A DNA stretch of 30,768 bases from Butyricicoccus sp. (GCA_020025885.1 JAHHRJ010000025.1:1-30768); one strand, 5' to 3'. Shown: positions 1 through 8,396, counted from the stretch's first letter. Numbers and translations: made by a program. Notes: generated by a model from the sequence alone, not told the origin.

Positions 1-93
1 GGCTGCGGTCAGCGAACCGAGAATCCCCCGGCTTTAGCCGTGGGGAGTGTCAACATACTACTATATTCTGCCACGGGGCACAATGAGGTATAG
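1..93 (+). mobile_element. Right end of an IS200/IS605-type (TnpB/IS1341) element with the 3' end of the TnpB reading frame
   Basis: Bases 21-52 contain a short hairpin (CCCCCGGCTTTAGCCGTGGGG) ending in GTGTCAA, although part of it is only weakly paired. This layout, CCCC-x-GGCTTTAGCC-x-GGGG followed by TCAA, is typical of the right end of IS605/IS1341 elements and of the last hairpin of TnpB-associated guide RNAs. Frame 1 is open from base 1 and reads GCGQRTENPPALAVGSVN before stopping at TAG (91-93). Such PPALAVGSVN-like tails are common where a tnpB frame reads through the element end. Only the end is visible, because the rest lies upstream of the window. The hairpin and open frame are seen; the family assignment rests on recalled resemblance. 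Confidence 0.65.
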
Positions 94-99
94 AAATCT

Positions 100-723
100 A
101 TGAAACATATTTTTTTAACTGGAAATATCCAGTGTGGAAAAAGCACATTAATTCAATCAATTTTGCAGTATAGCGCAGGAAAGCTTGTGACTGCTGGCGG
201 TTTTCTGACCTATTTTACCAACCGTGAAGCGCAAAAGACCTTATATCTGGGGGACGCCTCAATCTATGGTAGACTCTTTGAATCTCTGACTTCTTCGCGC
301 ATATCCCCCCTTACCTTGCACTGTGCGCTTGCAAACGCGAATCTGTTCCCCGCAGTTGCTGCCGAATTTGATGGCACAACCCGCCCACAAATTCATCTGG
401 ATACGTTCAATTCTTATGGATGTACCTGCATTGATCGTGGACTAGAACACGCCGCAACACTGTCCAAAAATCCAGCTATTTGCCCCATTCTGGTTTTGGA
501 TGAATGCGGATATCTGGAATCTGGTGCAGGTAATTTTCAGCAAGCGGTTCTGCGCGCGCTTGATACGCCCATTCCGATCTTAGGTGTCGTGCGTCAAATG
601 ACTCCCCCCTCTTGGCTGGATTCCATCCGCAACCACCCCAACACAAAACTCGTTACTGTCACCCAAGAAAATCGTGACGTACTCGCGCCACAGCTTGCAA
701 ACCACTTTTTGTCTTCCCTCTAA
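100..723 (+). CDS. THEP1-like P-loop nucleoside-triphosphatase
   Basis: This 207-residue protein starts with a P-loop, GNIQCGKST (residues 8-16), directly after a hydrophobic strand. Near residues 130-137 it has a Walker B-like ILVLDECG. It then has a strand (ILGVVRQ) and a C-terminal LVTVTQENRDVL segment. This order, with the acidic LDExGxLE motif and the terminal T-x-ENRD, fits the THEP1/NTPase_1 family of small nucleotide triphosphatases. Members occur alone or beside molybdenum-cofactor and nucleotide-metabolism genes in Clostridia, and their physiological substrate is mostly unknown. The start at 100 has GAGG 11 bases upstream, close to the inserted element end, so the original promoter region may have been displaced. 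The gene stands alone and is followed by two hairpins. The family call is fairly secure; the role is unknown. Confidence 0.72.
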   Translation: MKHIFLTGNIQCGKSTLIQSILQYSAGKLVTAGGFLTYFTNREAQKTLYLGDASIYGRLFESLTSSRISPLTLHCALANANLFPAVAAEFDGTTRPQIHLDTFNSYGCTCIDRGLEHAATLSKNPAICPILVLDECGYLESGAGNFQQAVLRALDTPIPILGVVRQMTPPSWLDSIRNHPNTKLVTVTQENRDVLAPQLANHFLSSL

Positions 724-783
724 GGAAAAATAAAGCTGTGCAAATTGCAAGTGCAAGTTGAACACCCGCACAATATAAATAGA

Positions 784-811
784 AAGGCTGCCAAAATCTT
801 TTGGCAGCCTT
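784..811. terminator. Hairpin between convergent genes
   Basis: A 13-bp perfect stem (784-796 with 799-811, arms AAGGCTGCCAAAA/TTTTGGCAGCCTT) lies after the NTPase gene. It has only a weak T-run on either side, so it may work with the stronger hairpin that follows. Confidence 0.55.
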
Positions 812-844
812 AAAAAAGTATCGCACAAAATGCGATACTTTTTT
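812..844. terminator. Bidirectional rho-independent terminator
   Basis: A perfect 14-bp stem (812-825 with 831-844) with the loop CAAAA is flanked by A6 on the left and T6 on the right. It can terminate both the NTPase gene on the plus strand and the efflux operon, whose last gene ends at 852 on the minus strand. Confidence 0.85.
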
Positions 845-851
845 ATTTTGT

Positions 852-1757
852 TTATACCGGTTCATACCACGCAGGCGGCTCACAGGGCAGAAACCCTCGA
901 AAATCGCGCATTGCACGCACATAACTCATCTGCATCTGCTGAATCATGCTTTCACCAAACGGGATCGCCCATAAAATCTGTTCCACCGCTCCATATGCTG
1001 CTTCATAAGCAAACGATTCCCAAAAAGTATCTGGCGGATTCCCGCGAAAGTATCCATGCAGCTGTCCATTGACAAATGCCGTACTGTGCGGAACAGAAAA
1101 CGCTTGTGCCCTTTGAAAATCCTGCCAGCGGTCACCCACACAGCGTCTGTCAAAGTCAATCACTGCAAGATTTCCCTCTGGAGTCAGTAATAAATTTCCA
1201 ATATGGAAATCTCCATGCAGACCCACAATCCGCTTGGGCTGTGTCACATGTTTTGCCACAAATATCAGCACGCTGTCGTCTCCAGCCATGCGGTGCTTAC
1301 TGCTCATATAGTTTAGAATGGTACGCTTACGCCGCTCTACCAGTCCATCCACCTCACCCAACTCACTTGGCTCTAACATAACGCTATGAATTGCCGCAAG
1401 CGCACGTCCTGCCTCTTGTCCAAAGCGGTACTGCTCGCTCTCTGGCATACCAATGATTTCTTGTGACAGCGGTTCTCCCTCGATCCAGCTTAAAATTTGA
1501 TAAACACGCCCATGATGCATCCCACACGCAATGGTTTTGGGTGTCATAAATCCAATGCCCTGACAGCGCTGCGCAAAGGCAAACTCCCCATATTTCTGCT
1601 TTGTATAGGCATCGCTTGCCGCCCGTAAAAATAGATGTTCGCCAGTATGGGTATAGATCTCATACTTTTCATCAGAACCCCAGCCGCCGCGCACAGGCAG
1701 AATTTTTCTCCAATTTTCCGTCCCAGGCAGTCCTCTGAGCCATGCTCGATCTGTCAT
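852..1757 (-). CDS. Aminoglycoside phosphotransferase (APH)-family kinase
   Basis: This 301-residue protein has the kinase-like APH fold signature. The catalytic loop is HGDFHIGN (residues 181-188, putative base D183). The metal-binding IDFDR comes about 18 residues later (D201, the DFG equivalent), and a hinge-like ILSWIEGEPL lies near residues 88-97. Members phosphorylate aminoglycosides, macrolides, choline, homoserine or other small alcohols, and the substrate cannot be read from sequence. The start at 1757 is chosen because its ATG overlaps the TGA of the upstream tetR gene (ATGA), with GAGG just upstream; an in-frame ATG at 1769 is less likely. It is the last gene of the efflux operon and ends at a strong terminator. 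Its place behind an efflux pump and its repressor suggests a resistance or detoxification role, but this is inference. Confidence 0.82.
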   Translation of the reverse strand: MTDRAWLRGLPGTENWRKILPVRGGWGSDEKYEIYTHTGEHLFLRAASDAYTKQKYGEFAFAQRCQGIGFMTPKTIACGMHHGRVYQILSWIEGEPLSQEIIGMPESEQYRFGQEAGRALAAIHSVMLEPSELGEVDGLVERRKRTILNYMSSKHRMAGDDSVLIFVAKHVTQPKRIVGLHGDFHIGNLLLTPEGNLAVIDFDRRCVGDRWQDFQRAQAFSVPHSTAFVNGQLHGYFRGNPPDTFWESFAYEAAYGAVEQILWAIPFGESMIQQMQMSYVRAMRDFRGFLPCEPPAWYEPV

Positions 1758-2329
1758 TTTGCCTCGCATACGTCCATCCCCTGCATCAATAAATCTACCA
1801 GCGCCTCGGCAGATACATCATATTTTTTAAATAACGTCCCAGGTACTGAGGTCAGCAGCGCCGCCACGACCGCAGGGTCTATTCCTGCGCGCAGTTCTCC
1901 TGCATCACAGGCACGCTTTACCGCATCCAGCACCAGATTATATAGTTCTGTATGATACCGTTGTCCGATCTCATCCACAAGCGTCATAGAAGAATTTTCC
2001 CGAAAGATATTTAAAAACTTCTGCCCGATCTGTGCCATCAGTGTCGTTAAAAACCGCATATAATTGACCATTTTGTGACGGAATGGCACATCATCTTCCA
2101 GAATCACACGCATTTCGCGCTTTGCCTGTTCTGCCATTTGTTCCCCAACAGCCGTAAAAAGCGCTGTTTTGGACGGAAAATATTCATAAATCGTTGACTT
2201 TCCAATCCCCACACGCGCCGCGATCGCATCCATACGCGCATGATCGAATCCGTTTTGACAAAATTCTTCTGCCGCAGCATGTAAAATCTCAAGTCTGCGG
2301 CGGCTTCTAATGTCCAGTTTTTCCTCCAT
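1754..2329 (-). CDS. TetR-family transcriptional repressor of the efflux operon
   Basis: This 191-residue protein has the TetR N-terminal DNA-binding domain: a first helix with ILHAAAEEFCQNGFDHARM, then the helix-turn-helix MDAIAARVGIGKSTIYEYF (about residues 33-51) and the usual FPSKTALF follow-on. The C-terminal two-thirds is a divergent ligand-binding helical domain, as expected for the family. It is encoded within the efflux operon, 6 bases after the RND gene and overlapping the kinase gene by 4 bases (ATGA). A perfect palindrome over the start of the operon's transcript (8366-8385) is its likely operator, which would give negative autoregulation relieved by an effluxed ligand. The family call is firm; the target site is inferred. 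Confidence 0.92.
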   Translation of the reverse strand: MEEKLDIRSRRRLEILHAAAEEFCQNGFDHARMDAIAARVGIGKSTIYEYFPSKTALFTAVGEQMAEQAKREMRVILEDDVPFRHKMVNYMRFLTTLMAQIGQKFLNIFRENSSMTLVDEIGQRYHTELYNLVLDAVKRACDAGELRAGIDPAVVAALLTSVPGTLFKKYDVSAEALVDLLMQGMDVCEAK

Positions 2330-2335
2330 GTTTGT

Positions 2336-5300
2336 TTATGGCTCCCTTTCCAAGTTGTCTTGCTGGGTCATATCTGGCTCTTTGCGTGCGCTGCGACGAG
2401 CAACACGTTCTGTCAGACTATCAATCAGCGAATAATACACAGGTGTAAACAGCAATGTTACAATGGTAGAAACTATCATACCTGTGATCATAACCACCGC
2501 CATCGGCTGCATCATTTCCGAGCCTTCCGAGTTGGAAAAAATCATAGGCAGCAAACCCAAAATTGTTGTCAGTGTGGTCATCAAAACGGGGCGTACACGC
2601 CGCGGACACGCATTCAAGATCGCCGTATCTTTATCCTCTCCGCGTCCGCGGCGCACATTGATATAATCAATCAGTACGATCGAGGAGTTTACGACGGTAC
2701 CTGCCAGCATGATAAGTCCAATAAGTGCGATCATCGAGATCTTGCGTCCTGCAATCGGCAGTCCAGACAGCGAACCGAGTAGACCGATGGGTAAGATCAT
2801 CATAATAATGACTGGCATCACAAACGATTCAAACTGACTTGCCAGCACGAAATAGACAAGCCCCAGTGCGACAACAAGCGCATACGCCAGCCGTCCAAAT
2901 GTTTCAATCATCTCCTGCATTTCGCCGCCCGTTTCATATGTAATCCCTTCGGGTAACCGGAACGTATCCAGCACACCTTGTACCGCTGTACTCATTTGTG
3001 CCGTAGAAACAGTTTCGTCTGCACTGCCTGTAATCGTCACCGTGCGGCTTTGATTCAGCCGATTGATCGACTGCGGCGCAAGCACGGTCTTGACCTCTGC
3101 CACTAGATTCAGCGGCACTGAACCGCCCGTTTGGGTGGGAATCATCACACTGCGCAGAGCATCCAAGCTGCTGCTTGCACGGCTGTCGCCTTTTACATTG
3201 ACTGTGATTTCCTGTCCATTAACCTTAATCTGCGTTGCCGCCTGACCAGACAGCTCCCCGCGCACCGCCTGCCCGATCGCCGCCGCTGTCAATCCAAATC
3301 GGGACGCATTGGCGCGTTTGAGTGTAATTTCAACTTCTGGCACTTGTTTGGATGCAGAAGAAGATACTTCAACTGCACCCGGCAACGCCGCAAGCCATTG
3401 TGTAAGATCTTCTGCGGTCTGTGCCAGCAAGTTGGTGTCTGCGCCGCGCAGCGTGACCGAAATGGCTTCACCTGTCATCGCAGACATATTCATGGTACCG
3501 GATGCCGTGACAGAAATTTCTGCGCTTGCCAAGTCCTGCACATTTTCTCTGAGTGCTGCTGCAACATCCTGTGTGCTGCGTGCCCGCTCGTCCTTGGGTA
3601 CGAGCTTCATGGTAATGCTTGCCGTATCTGCGGTTGAAGTTGAGCTGAGCGACGCACCTCCCGTTGTATAATAAATACTCTTGATCTCTGGCACTTCTGC
3701 AAGTGCGATATCGACCACACGGTCAGACATGCCCGCAATATCCGCAAGCTCTGAGCCTACTGGCATTTCGATCTTTACATCTACTATGCTTTCATCCATT
3801 TCTGGCATGAGCTCTGCGCCTGTAAGCGAAATGGATACCAAAAATACCACAATCATACCGAATGATATGAAAACTGCTCTTTTTCGATGTGTGATGAAGT
3901 GCGCAAGGAGCTGTTTGTATTTGCGCATCATCGGACGGTCTGCAATATCGTGTCCCACATCGGGTATCTTGCGTTTTTTGCCGCGATCGAGCAGCATATA
4001 ACACAGGAGCGGCACCAGTGTCAGCGCAATAAACAGCGATGCAAAGAGCAAGGAGCAAATCGTAATACAAAATTCGCGGAACATCATGCCTGTGAGTCCA
4101 CCAGACAAACCAATCGGTAAAAATACTGCAACCGTTGTTAAGGTGGAGGCAGAAATGGAGAGCGCGACCTCTTTTGTGCCATCTACACAGGCTTCAAAGC
4201 GCGACGCACCATCCAAACGATACCGAAAAATATTTTCAAGCACGACGATCGAGTTATCAACGATCATACCCACACCCATTGCAATACCGCCAAGGGACAT
4301 CATATTCATTGTGATCCGCGTCACCTGCATGATGAGGAATACCGAAATGATACAAATCGGCATGGACAGAGAAATTACGACCGTTGCGCCGATATCACGC
4401 AAAAATGCAAACAGCACAACCGCCGCGAGCAGTACGCCAAAGACAATGTTCTGTATGACCGAATCCACTGCCATATTGATGGAATCACTCTGATCCATAA
4501 GCAGCGTCCAGTCAAGGTTTGGCAGTTCTGCTGTCACTTGATTCAGTGCTTTCTTGGTGCGCTCTGCAACTTGCAGCGTATTAACATCGGACTGCTTGTT
4601 GACCGCAATGGTCAGGCATGGTTCGCCGCCGATCTTGGCGATCGTTGTTTGTTCTTTGGGTGCCAAGAAAACATTGGCGAGCTCTGCAAGGCGTACCGTG
4701 CCACCCGTAGGGAGCGGGATCAAGCTGTTCCCAACATCCGCAACTGAGGTATATTCGCCATCTGTGCGCACAGAAAATCTCTGCGCACCCGATTGTACGG
4801 TTCCGGCTGGCAGTGCAATATTTTCTGCGGCAAGAATTTGTGCAATATAGGAAACTGAGATACCATACCCAGCCAAGCGTTCTGCCTTGGTGTCTACCAC
4901 AATTTCGTTTTCATAGCCGCCTGCCAAATCAACGGACGCAACACCATCAATACGCTCTAGGGCTGGCCGGATTTCATCTTCTGCAACGGCTTGGAGTGCC
5001 GCAAGATCTGCGCCTTTGAGTCCGACCGTGAGGACTGGAATGGAGTCCACATTCATCGTCATCGTCGTTGGCGGGTCGGCATCCTCCGGCAAGAACCCCT
5101 TGATGCGGTCTAGGCGATCACGCAGATCAACCATCGCCTCATCCATATTGGTTCCATCCGCAAAGCGGATCATCACCATAGAAGCGCCTTCTGAGGAAAG
5201 GGACTGGATCTCATCCATACCCGAAACACTTGCACTTGCTGATTCTATGGGCTTTGTGACCATATTCTCCACTTCCTGTGGACCTGCATTGGAATAGGTC

Positions 5301-5446
5301 GTATACACAATGGCCATGGGAAGTTCCATATCTGGCAGCATCGCGAGCGGCAAAGATGCAAACCCCATGATGCCAAATACCACGACCAGTACATATGCCA
5401 TAATGGTCGTAACTTTATGCTTCAGACAAAAGTCTGCGATATTCAT
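2336..5446 (-). CDS. RND-family (HAE1/AcrB-like) efflux pump
   Basis: This 1036-residue inner-membrane transporter has full AcrB-like length and layout. TM1 is at residues 12-30, followed by a large extracytoplasmic loop. The TM2-TM6 bundle starts near 330, a second loop follows TM7 near 525, and TM8-TM12 occupy the C-terminus. TM4 contains GGIAMGVGMIVDNSIVVLEN, where D397 is the proton-relay aspartate and the second position is Asn (N398) instead of the usual Asp. TM10 has MLAGTVVNSSIVLIDYIN and lacks the lysine of AcrB, as in many Firmicute RND pumps. It overlaps the upstream fusion-protein gene by 4 bases (ATGA). It should export drugs, bile acids or peptides by proton antiport with its lipoprotein partner; the substrate is unknown. 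Confidence 0.95.
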   Translation of the reverse strand: MNIADFCLKHKVTTIMAYVLVVVFGIMGFASLPLAMLPDMELPMAIVYTTYSNAGPQEVENMVTKPIESASASVSGMDEIQSLSSEGASMVMIRFADGTNMDEAMVDLRDRLDRIKGFLPEDADPPTTMTMNVDSIPVLTVGLKGADLAALQAVAEDEIRPALERIDGVASVDLAGGYENEIVVDTKAERLAGYGISVSYIAQILAAENIALPAGTVQSGAQRFSVRTDGEYTSVADVGNSLIPLPTGGTVRLAELANVFLAPKEQTTIAKIGGEPCLTIAVNKQSDVNTLQVAERTKKALNQVTAELPNLDWTLLMDQSDSINMAVDSVIQNIVFGVLLAAVVLFAFLRDIGATVVISLSMPICIISVFLIMQVTRITMNMMSLGGIAMGVGMIVDNSIVVLENIFRYRLDGASRFEACVDGTKEVALSISASTLTTVAVFLPIGLSGGLTGMMFREFCITICSLLFASLFIALTLVPLLCYMLLDRGKKRKIPDVGHDIADRPMMRKYKQLLAHFITHRKRAVFISFGMIVVFLVSISLTGAELMPEMDESIVDVKIEMPVGSELADIAGMSDRVVDIALAEVPEIKSIYYTTGGASLSSTSTADTASITMKLVPKDERARSTQDVAAALRENVQDLASAEISVTASGTMNMSAMTGEAISVTLRGADTNLLAQTAEDLTQWLAALPGAVEVSSSASKQVPEVEITLKRANASRFGLTAAAIGQAVRGELSGQAATQIKVNGQEITVNVKGDSRASSSLDALRSVMIPTQTGGSVPLNLVAEVKTVLAPQSINRLNQSRTVTITGSADETVSTAQMSTAVQGVLDTFRLPEGITYETGGEMQEMIETFGRLAYALVVALGLVYFVLASQFESFVMPVIIMMILPIGLLGSLSGLPIAGRKISMIALIGLIMLAGTVVNSSIVLIDYINVRRGRGEDKDTAILNACPRRVRPVLMTTLTTILGLLPMIFSNSEGSEMMQPMAVVMITGMIVSTIVTLLFTPVYYSLIDSLTERVARRSARKEPDMTQQDNLEREP

Positions 5447-6852
5447 GTATTTGCCCCCTCAGGCTGTGCGGCTGGCGTTCCCTCCAGTTCCGGATCTCCT
5501 TTGGGCTGTTCCGTCGGAGCTGCTGCTGGTTTTTCCTCTGGCTTTGCCTCAGGTGTGGGTGCTGGTGTCGGCGCTGGTGCTGAAGCCGGCGCTGATGCTG
5601 GAGCCGGTGTGCTTTCTGGCTGGTTTTCTGCTTCCACCTGCGGCACGGTGCGGTCTGCCACAACGCGCACTTCCTCGCCGTCGGTCAGATAGCTTTGTCC
5701 CTTCACGACCAGCATTTCCGATCCAGAAAGTCCTGATAAAATTTCTGTCACGCCATCACCCACAACACCAGTCTCTACCGCGATCTTGCGCGCGATATCA
5801 TTGGTTACTGTAAATACATAGCTCTGTGCGCCATCTGTTACAATGGCATCAGAAGGAACCGTGATGGCATCTTTGCGCTGGTTGGTAAAGAATTTGACCT
5901 CTGCAAATGCACCAATTGGATACTCCACACCAAGCGGCATATACATACGCACATCATACAATGCAGTCTGTGCGCTTGCTGCTGGTGCAATGCTTGCGAT
6001 CATAGCCTTGAACGGCACATCAGACACCGCCGATACCGTAATATCTGCCATATCTCCAACTTTGATTTGACTGAGCAGTTGTTCTGATACCTGAACCGAA
6101 ACGCGTGTGCGTCCTCCTTCTGCAAGTACGATTGCCGGACCCGATGGCGAAGCAATGCCGCCCGCTGTGACATTGACCCCAACGATCAAGCCATCACAGG
6201 GCGCGGTAACCGTTGCTGCTGCAACCTGTGCATGCATCTGTGACAACGATGCTTCGATCTGCGCAAGCTGTGCCTGTTGGGTCGCGCGTGCCTGTGTGAC
6301 CGCTGACTGTGCCTGTTTGAGCTGATTGCGTGCCTGATCGAGCTGCATCCGTGCCTGATCGACCTCGACCTGAGAAGCTGCACCTACATTATAAAGGGCA
6401 AGGCTGTTGTCATAGTTGCCCTGTGCAGTCGTGAGTGCACTCTGTGCAAGCGGCAGTGCCGCCTGTGCATTCTGAATCGCTTCATTGGTCATGCGCTGCG
6501 TTGCATCATAGCTCTGTTTGAGCGCACCATACGAACTTGTAATTTGCGAGGTATCGATTCGGAACAAAAGCTGTCCTTTTTTTACGGTATCGCCCACTTT
6601 GACAGGCACCTGCAATATCGTACCTGAAATCGTTGGCACAATGGACACGCCTGCATCTGCAACAACCTGTCCAGAAACCATGCTTTCATTGGAGAGTGTA
6701 GTGCGCGTGATCCCTTGAATCTCAACTGGCGTCCCCAGCTGTACTTCCTCCTGTGCAGGTGGCTCTGTGTCTTTTTTTTGTGTCAGGTTGCTGCATCCTG
6801 TCAGAAGCATCAGACCGCTCAGCGCTGCGGCTGCAATTTGTTTTTTTTTCAT
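5443..6852 (-). CDS. RND efflux membrane-fusion (adaptor) lipoprotein
   Basis: This 469-residue protein has a lipoprotein signal (MKKKQIAAAALSGLMLLTGC, lipidated Cys at residue 20). It then shows the HlyD/AcrA layout: a beta/lipoyl half (VPVKVGDTVKKGQLLFRID), a long alpha-helical hairpin rich in Ala/Gln (about residues 120-215), the second lipoyl half (TAPCDGLIVGVNVTAGG), a beta-barrel domain and a membrane-proximal domain. The last ~60 residues are an unusual Ala/Pro/Glu/Lys-rich tail, which could span cell-wall material. The ribosome-binding site (AGGAGG) lies inside the last codons of the upstream TolC-like gene, 11 bases before ATG, indicating tight coupling. It should dock the pump at 2336-5446 to an outer partner. 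Confidence 0.93.
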   Translation of the reverse strand: MKKKQIAAAALSGLMLLTGCSNLTQKKDTEPPAQEEVQLGTPVEIQGITRTTLSNESMVSGQVVADAGVSIVPTISGTILQVPVKVGDTVKKGQLLFRIDTSQITSSYGALKQSYDATQRMTNEAIQNAQAALPLAQSALTTAQGNYDNSLALYNVGAASQVEVDQARMQLDQARNQLKQAQSAVTQARATQQAQLAQIEASLSQMHAQVAAATVTAPCDGLIVGVNVTAGGIASPSGPAIVLAEGGRTRVSVQVSEQLLSQIKVGDMADITVSAVSDVPFKAMIASIAPAASAQTALYDVRMYMPLGVEYPIGAFAEVKFFTNQRKDAITVPSDAIVTDGAQSYVFTVTNDIARKIAVETGVVGDGVTEILSGLSGSEMLVVKGQSYLTDGEEVRVVADRTVPQVEAENQPESTPAPASAPASAPAPTPAPTPEAKPEEKPAAAPTEQPKGDPELEGTPAAQPEGANT

Positions 6853-6856
6853 GAAC

Positions 6857-8329
6857 TTAAATTCCTCCTGTTATGTTCAGGACTCCCTGACACGCCCATT
6901 GATACTGCATATACGCCGAATATAGCTCCGTCTGCGCCAAAAGCACACCAGTTTCCGCTTCGCTCTTTGTCACATCTGCTTCTAAGTAGGCGTTGCGTGA
7001 AATCATGCCCTTTTCATATCTGAGCTTTGCTGCCTCTGCTGCCTGCGCCCGCTCGCCAAAGTCTTCCTGTGCAACGGAAAGCAGACGATTCTTTTCGGCA
7101 ATTGTGCGGAACAATTTGCGGAAATTCTGCGCAAAGGTCGCCTCTATGCCTTCCAGCGTATACTCTGCTGCACGAATTTTGTCCTTACGTCCCTTTTCTT
7201 TCTTATCAAGGTCTTGGGCATTTTGAACTGCCTTTTCCGCCTTATAGATATCGTAGCTTTGCTCCATCGCATCTGCCAAATCGCTTTCCAAATGCATACG
7301 CATAATCATGTCTGGTGTGACCGCTGGCAGAGTTCCTAACATATAGTTGCGTGACGGATCTCTGCCGAGCAAAACGCTGAGATCCCCCTTGGTATTATAT
7401 AAGGTCTGCTCGAGCGTCTTGAGTGCACTGCTCGCCTGTCTGTGCGCGCGTCTCACCTCATCCACATTGAGCTGTGACACCTGACCGAGCGCAAACCGCG
7501 TCTCCATCTCACGCAGCTTGACCTCCGCAAAATCCACCTTGCGTGCAGTCATCAGATAGTTCTGCTGCAATGTCATAAGACCAATATAGGCAGACTGTGC
7601 CGCCATCACGAGCTGATTTTCAATCTGCTCAAATTGGCGTTCATATGGCTCATAGTCGGTTTTCTTGAGTTCTTTCACCTGTTCCCGCATCTGCGTGATC
7701 TGTGCCTGCATTTGTGCGATATTGCTCTGCAAAAGCACTGTTGTTGCAGAACCGATCACCAGTGTCGCCTGCCCATTGTTGATCATAGGATTTACTGTGG
7801 AAAGCGAAAGTGCTACATTACTTGCAAGATCCTGCATGGAGCTGACTGCCTGCTCCATATTCTGGATCGCATTCTGCAAATCTGCGATCGCACGATCAAT
7901 ATCGACCGCTTTTATGCTTTTTAAGGTTGCGCGATTGGCAAGCACTGTGCAGTTTTGTGCGCGCACAAGCACTTCAACCTGTTCATAGGGAAGCATCTCT
8001 GCACTTGCAAACATGGGAACTTGCTGCATAAGATACTGGGTCGCTTCTTCTGTGGACATGCCCAGCCAATAGGTCGGATAGACTTCCCCAGTGTTGGTTG
8101 TGACCATTCCCGGTGTGCCCGAAAGCTGTCCTGTACTGGGCATCCATGTTGTCGGTGCTGTCTGCTGTATATAGGGCGGCTGTCCCGCGGGCTGCGGCGC
8201 AGTCGGCGTGGTCACAGCCCCTGCATTCGGATCGAGCCATGCCGGCATACGGCTCTCATACACTGCCCCTGCGGTTGGTGCTGTCAGCATCGCACCCGCA
8301 AGCACAGCAGCACAAATTCGTGTTTTCAT
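6857..8329 (-). CDS. TolC-family (outer membrane efflux protein-like) protein
   Basis: This 490-residue protein has a cleavable signal peptide (MKTRICAAVLAGAMLTAPTAGA). A Pro/Thr/Gln-rich segment follows to about residue 80, then long heptad-rich helices. The TolC helical pair signature is visible (AYIGLMTLQQNYLMTARKVD, later RFALGQVSQLNVDEVRRAHR and LSVLLGRDP), and a second structural repeat lies in the last 110 residues. Between the two halves, where TolC has its second beta-hairpin, there is only a short charged helical stretch (DLDKKEKGRKDKI). The outer-membrane barrel strands therefore seem reduced or absent. The start at 8329 (ATG with GAGAG upstream and an immediate signal peptide) is preferred over an in-frame GTG at 8341. 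It is the first gene of the efflux operon. Confidence 0.82.
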   Translation of the reverse strand: MKTRICAAVLAGAMLTAPTAGAVYESRMPAWLDPNAGAVTTPTAPQPAGQPPYIQQTAPTTWMPSTGQLSGTPGMVTTNTGEVYPTYWLGMSTEEATQYLMQQVPMFASAEMLPYEQVEVLVRAQNCTVLANRATLKSIKAVDIDRAIADLQNAIQNMEQAVSSMQDLASNVALSLSTVNPMINNGQATLVIGSATTVLLQSNIAQMQAQITQMREQVKELKKTDYEPYERQFEQIENQLVMAAQSAYIGLMTLQQNYLMTARKVDFAEVKLREMETRFALGQVSQLNVDEVRRAHRQASSALKTLEQTLYNTKGDLSVLLGRDPSRNYMLGTLPAVTPDMIMRMHLESDLADAMEQSYDIYKAEKAVQNAQDLDKKEKGRKDKIRAAEYTLEGIEATFAQNFRKLFRTIAEKNRLLSVAQEDFGERAQAAEAAKLRYEKGMISRNAYLEADVTKSEAETGVLLAQTELYSAYMQYQWACQGVLNITGGI

Positions 8330-8365
8330 ATACTCTCTCACTTTCCTAGTTACGCGCTCTATTCT

Positions 8366-8385
8366 CCGACCGACGAGTCGGTCGG
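8366..8385. promoter_or_regulatory. Palindromic operator, probable TetR binding site
   Basis: CCGACCGACGAGTCGGTCGG is a perfect palindrome with 9-bp arms and a 2-bp centre. It lies between the -10 element of the efflux-operon promoter and the TolC-like start codon, overlapping or just after the transcription start. Position and symmetry fit repression by the TetR protein at 1754-2329. The binding partner is inferred. Confidence 0.8.
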
Positions 8386-8396
8386 TATACAGTTTT

